Assembly (NCBI GenBank): GCA_050259615.1
Contig: JBLNAZ010000247.1
Span: forward strand, 1 to 27,346
Reading direction: 5' to 3'
DNA: 27,346 bases
Source: JAAXKN01 sp050259615
GTDB taxonomy: Bacteria; Bacteroidota; Ignavibacteria; Ignavibacteriales; SURF-24
Made by a program: the position numbers and the translations under genes. The first letter of the stretch is position 1, and each line of letters begins with the position of its first letter. This document shows positions 23,969-27,346 of the stretch, piece by piece. Below the pieces are notes generated by a model. The model was not told where the DNA came from, did no database searches, and saw nothing but the letters and a program-made list of their open reading frames with translations.

Positions 23969-26179
23969 TTAAAAGCCCGCCTTTTTCAGATACTCTGTAA
24001 AGCGTGCTTCACACCGTACATTCTGCCACTCGGGGTCCGTATTCAAATATATCACTTTAGGATCAGTTACCTCCAACGCCTCAGCAACCCACAGTAACGC
24101 CTGTTCCTGTTTTCCTGCATGGCTGTATAGCAGTGCTATGTCATATGGAGGGAGATAATGATACTTATAGATTTCAGACAGAATATTGGCTGCGGTTTCA
24201 AAAGCATTGTCAACTCCGGCTTTATCCATTGCCAGCGCAATATCATTCATTCCTAAGGTTACCAATACTTTCCTGCATGTTTCTACAGCTTCCGCTTTTC
24301 TGCCCATAAAAGAGAGTGTCCGCCATAAAAACATCAGTGCATGCAGAAAAGGCGGCTTCCTTTCCAGATATTTTGAAAGAACTTTATAAGTCTCTTCATA
24401 AGGATCTGCATAGAAATGTGTATAAATAAGTGAAGTCTTTGAATATTCAGAAAGGGGATCGATGGTTCTGGCCTTTTCTGCGTATTTTTTTGCCAGGTCA
24501 AATTCCCTCATTGTTGAAAATAAGATGCTATAATTTGCCAGGCCGTTGACACTGTTAGGATTTAATTCAAGGCAATGTTCAAAGGCCTTTTTAGCCTCCG
24601 ATTTCTTGAATTCATAAACAGATTTTAATATTCCCAGAAGATCATAACCCTCGCTGAGGCTGTCGTCTATTTCCAGCATCCGGTATACGCATTTTCTGAT
24701 CTCCTCAATTACTTCGGATGTGCGCTTTAAGCCATAGATGGTTTTTCCGAAAAGAACATATCCCAAGCCGTAATAGGCTAATGCATAATCGGGGTCTAAT
24801 TTCAGTGCCTCGCTGTATAATTCATAACTCCTGTCAAACAGTGTCGGGTCAACCTGATTGAAAGAGTAAGACCCCTTTTGGCAGAGGTTGTATGCTTCTA
24901 TGTTATCGGTATAACGTTTCCTTATTTTTTCTTTTTCATCTCCTAAGAGCTTTAACTTAAGAACATCTACTATAGCAAAAGTTATCTCATCCTGTATCCT
25001 GAATAATTCATTTATATTCCTGTCGTACCTTTCTGACCAAAGGTGGTACCCGTCCAGAACATTAATGAGCTGTGCAGTTATCCTCAGTTTGCTTCCTTCT
25101 TTTCTTACGCTGCCTTCCAGGACTGTTCCTACGTCAAGCTTCCGGCCAATTTTACGAATATCATAACCGGTTCCCTTGAATGCATATGTCGAGGTCCTTG
25201 CTGCCACTTTCAAGTCCCTTATACGCGAAAGTGCATTTATCAGTTCTTCAGTAAGTCCGTCACAGAAGTATTCCTGCTCAGTGTCAGTACTCATGTTTAC
25301 AAACGGCATTACAGCTATTGACTGGCTTGGCCTGGGCGCGGGCAGCTGAAAGGAGGTACTTTCTTCTTTTTGTGTGACATTCTTCAGATCCTCTAACAAG
25401 TAGGATAAATCCTCGTATCTATCTTCTCTTTCCTTTGCAATGGAATTTTCAAGAATTCTAAGCAGTTTTTCTGGTATATCACTCCTGAATTCCTTCGGGT
25501 CCTCCGGCTCCTGGTTTAGTATTAAATATATAACAGCCTGCTCGTAGTCAGCCTTAAAAGGATGCTCTCCAGTAAGCATTTCATATAGGACAACTCCAAG
25601 TGACCATATGTCTGTCCTCAGATCAACTTTTTCTCCTTTTATCTGCTCGGGCGACATATACTCAATTGTTCCAAATCTTGCGCCAATTCGTGTAAGGAGT
25701 GTCTGATCTTTCTTCTTGGCTAGCCCGAAGTCCAGTATTTTTACTGTACCGTCAATTGTTATAAATATGTTTGCCGGTTTTATATCCCTGTGTATTATTC
25801 CGTTTTCATGGGCTTTTTTTAAGCCTTCGGCAATCTGTATCATGAAGTCTGTTATTTCGCTGATTTCCAGCGGCCCGTTTGAAATTTTATTTTTCAGTGT
25901 CTCGCCTTCATAGTAATCCATTACTATAAAGAGCCCTCCGTCCTGAAGTTCATCAATTTCATGAATTGTGCAGATGTTATTGTGCTGAAGGGAAGAGGCC
26001 GTCTGGGCTTCATTTAGAAATCTTTTCTTTGAGTGCTCATCCCGGGTAAATGATTGGGGCAGGAGTTTAAGAGCTACTATGCGTTTTAATTTCAGATCCT
26101 CGGCTTTGTATACTATCCCCATGCCGCCTTCACCAAGTTTTTCGAGAACCTTATAGTGGGAAATTATCTGACCTGTCAT
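23969..26179 (-). CDS. Cytoplasmic Ser/Thr protein kinase with TolB-N-like and TPR domains
   Basis: The 736-residue protein starts with a complete Hanks-type kinase domain (about 9-270): glycine loop GEGGMG (16-21), VALK lysine K38, HRDIKPAN (130-137), DFG (150-152) and SPE (176-178), so it should be active. Next is a domain at about 286-410 (SIAVMPFVNMSTDTEQEYF, LEGSVRKEG, YDRNINELFRIQDEI) of the kind found in TolB-N/FlgO-like and adenylate-cyclase-associated proteins. TPR repeats follow from about 430 to the end (e.g. YYGLGYVLFGKTIYG, ALKLDPDYALAYYGLGYV). No membrane segment joins the kinase and the rest, unlike PknB-type receptors, so it is cytosolic. It is the first gene of a two-gene operon with the sigma-54 activator. 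The stimulus is unknown; the TPR part probably binds a partner. Confidence 0.95.
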   Translation of the reverse strand: MTGQIISHYKVLEKLGEGGMGIVYKAEDLKLKRIVALKLLPQSFTRDEHSKKRFLNEAQTASSLQHNNICTIHEIDELQDGGLFIVMDYYEGETLKNKISNGPLEISEITDFMIQIAEGLKKAHENGIIHRDIKPANIFITIDGTVKILDFGLAKKKDQTLLTRIGARFGTIEYMSPEQIKGEKVDLRTDIWSLGVVLYEMLTGEHPFKADYEQAVIYLILNQEPEDPKEFRSDIPEKLLRILENSIAKEREDRYEDLSYLLEDLKNVTQKEESTSFQLPAPRPSQSIAVMPFVNMSTDTEQEYFCDGLTEELINALSRIRDLKVAARTSTYAFKGTGYDIRKIGRKLDVGTVLEGSVRKEGSKLRITAQLINVLDGYHLWSERYDRNINELFRIQDEITFAIVDVLKLKLLGDEKEKIRKRYTDNIEAYNLCQKGSYSFNQVDPTLFDRSYELYSEALKLDPDYALAYYGLGYVLFGKTIYGLKRTSEVIEEIRKCVYRMLEIDDSLSEGYDLLGILKSVYEFKKSEAKKAFEHCLELNPNSVNGLANYSILFSTMREFDLAKKYAEKARTIDPLSEYSKTSLIYTHFYADPYEETYKVLSKYLERKPPFLHALMFLWRTLSFMGRKAEAVETCRKVLVTLGMNDIALAMDKAGVDNAFETAANILSEIYKYHYLPPYDIALLYSHAGKQEQALLWVAEALEVTDPKVIYLNTDPEWQNVRCEARFTEYLKKAGF

Positions 26180-26450
26180 AGTTTTACCCTGCTGTTTTGG
26201 TTTGCATTAAAATTCTTCAGCGGAAAAACTTCTGAAGGGCGGGGAAATGGGGAATTAAATTCAACTCCGTCCATTTGCAGAATTGTATTGAGCAGTGTTG
26301 ACGTAATAAGGTATCTTAAAATAGAGACTTCGTCAAGTGTTTAGTTTGGTATCGAAGGTATTACCGGATTAACTTTTGACTATAGACTTTCTGGCAGATC
26401 CGGTTATTTTCACTTAAATTATTTCATATAACAAAAGTGAAAGAATTCAG
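26180..26450. other. Divergent intergenic region, kinase operon and Kir channel
   Basis: These 271 bases must hold promoters for both directions. Visible structures are an inverted repeat with 7-bp arms (ACCGGAT at 26363-26369, ATCCGGT at 26398-26404) and a 6-bp one (CTTCAG at 26215-26220, CTGAAG at 26232-26237). No promoter is certain and there is no convincing gene. Confidence 0.45.
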
Positions 26451-27346
26451 ATGCCATCACCAGCAAGATCTAATGACCCCGGCCTGAGCGAAAGGTACTT
26501 CAGCCGGACAAAGAGAATTATTAATAACGACGGATCGTTTAATATTATCCGCCAGGGTACGGGCTTCTCCGTGTGGGACATCTACCAGTACCTCGTAAAC
26601 CTCTCATGGCCCAGATTCATAGGCGCCGTCATGGGGTTTTATTTCCTAGTTAACTGCTTCTATGCCTTGCTCTACCTCGCTACAGGCATAGATGGCATCC
26701 ATGGAGCAAGGGAAGAGACTGCAATTAAATCCATTGAAAACCTGTTCTTCTTCAGCGTACAGACAATTTCTACCGTCGGATACGGCAATATGGCTCCCAG
26801 GGGAATACCCGCAAACCTGATCGTTACGTTTGAAACTCTTACCGGACTCATCGGCTTTGCCCTCGTAACGGGGCTCCTTTATGGAAGATTCTCCCGTCCT
26901 ACGGCAAGGATCCTCTATAGCAAAAGAGCCTTGGTTTCTCCATTCCAGGATAAAAAAAGCCTGCAGTTCAGAATTGCAAACCAGAGGTCAAATGCACTCC
27001 TTGAAGTTGAAGCTAAGGTTATGGTTGCATTTGTCGAAAACGTTAACGGAAACAGCAAAAGGGAATATTATAACCTCACACTTGAAAGATCATATATTTA
27101 TTTCTTTCCTCTTAGCTGGACTGTTGTGCACCCGATTGATGAGGAGAGTCCCTTCTGGAATAAAACCCCCGAGGACTTAAAATTACGGGAAACTGAAATC
27201 CTTATACTTATAAAAGGTTACGATGATATCTTCAGCCAGTACGTACACTCCAGGTTTTCCTACAGGTTTGATGAGATCATTTGGGGAGCCCGCTTCAAAC
27301 CTGCATTCTTTATCGACAATAACGGCGACGTGATTTTCAACCTCGG
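26451..27346 (+). CDS. Inward-rectifier K+ channel, KirBac type (3' end missing, partial)
   Basis: An uninterrupted frame starts at ATG 26451 and is still open at the window edge (298 codons), so it is cut off. The product has a slide-helix region (SVWDIYQYLVNLSWPRF), outer helix (about 60-80), pore helix and selectivity filter QTISTVGYG, inner helix (about 123-145) and the conserved gate/linker YGRFSRPTARI. A beta-rich cytoplasmic domain follows (about 165 on; FRIANQRSN, LSWTVVHPID, YRFDEIIWGARF). This is the order in KirBac1.1 and KirBac3.1, which conduct K+ and are gated by their cytoplasmic domain. The residue after GYG is Asn (GYGNM) where KirBac proteins usually have Asp. Only a weak RBS is seen. 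It lies divergently from the kinase operon; a functional link is not shown. Confidence 0.93.
   Translation, partial: MPSPARSNDPGLSERYFSRTKRIINNDGSFNIIRQGTGFSVWDIYQYLVNLSWPRFIGAVMGFYFLVNCFYALLYLATGIDGIHGAREETAIKSIENLFFFSVQTISTVGYGNMAPRGIPANLIVTFETLTGLIGFALVTGLLYGRFSRPTARILYSKRALVSPFQDKKSLQFRIANQRSNALLEVEAKVMVAFVENVNGNSKREYYNLTLERSYIYFFPLSWTVVHPIDEESPFWNKTPEDLKLRETEILILIKGYDDIFSQYVHSRFSYRFDEIIWGARFKPAFFIDNNGDVIFNL

Overview
The window looks like a chromosomal segment of a member of the Ignavibacteria (Bacteroidota/Chlorobiota lineage). The strongest clue is that two secreted proteins end in a type IX secretion sorting domain of the YPNPFNPSTxI ... FDLLGREVATLVNE ... SSGxYFYELRAG type, which is typical of that group. 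A Gram-negative envelope is also implied by an RND/TolC pump, a LolA-like protein, an OmpA-type protein and a beta-barrel. This placement is inference from protein style; there is no rRNA in the window. No tRNA, CRISPR array, transposase or phage gene was seen.

Layout. Region 1 (1-5496, + strand) is one tightly coupled operon. It encodes a TetR-family regulator (5' end cut off by the window edge), an outer-membrane barrel-like protein, an ABC ATPase, two FtsX/LolC/MacB-type permeases and a LolA-like outer-membrane lipoprotein-sorting protein. Most junctions are 4-bp start/stop overlaps. Together they look like a complete inner-membrane-to-outer-membrane export or lipoprotein-handling route under its own repressor. 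Region 2 (5717-6997, +) is a single OmpA-family protein preceded by a short 7-bp tandem repeat. A hairpin at about 7005-7037 separates it from region 3 (7054-12623, - strand), a classic tripartite efflux operon in the order TolC-like, membrane-fusion protein, RND pump. A 13-bp perfect palindrome lies just upstream of its first gene.

Region 4 (13003-17055) holds metabolic and housekeeping genes: a zinc alcohol/sorbitol-type dehydrogenase (-) divergent from a ClC-type chloride channel/transporter with CBS domains (+), then a neutral zinc metallopeptidase (-).

Region 5 (17396-26179, all - strand) is the most interesting part. A cytoplasmic Ser/Thr protein kinase with TolB-N-like and TPR domains is translationally coupled (1-nt gap) to a GAF-AAA+-Fis sigma-54 activator. 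Immediately downstream lie an 18-bp imperfect palindrome, a near-consensus -24/-12 (sigma-54) element, and two large secreted beta-propeller proteins with type IX sorting domains (Kelch plus beta-helix; 13 Asp-box repeats). The arrangement suggests a self-contained signalling cassette: kinase, activator, upstream activating site, sigma-54 promoter, surface/secreted proteins. The regulatory link is inference from layout and motifs.

Region 6 (26451 to the right edge, +) is the 5' part of a prokaryotic inward-rectifier potassium channel (KirBac type), which runs off the window.
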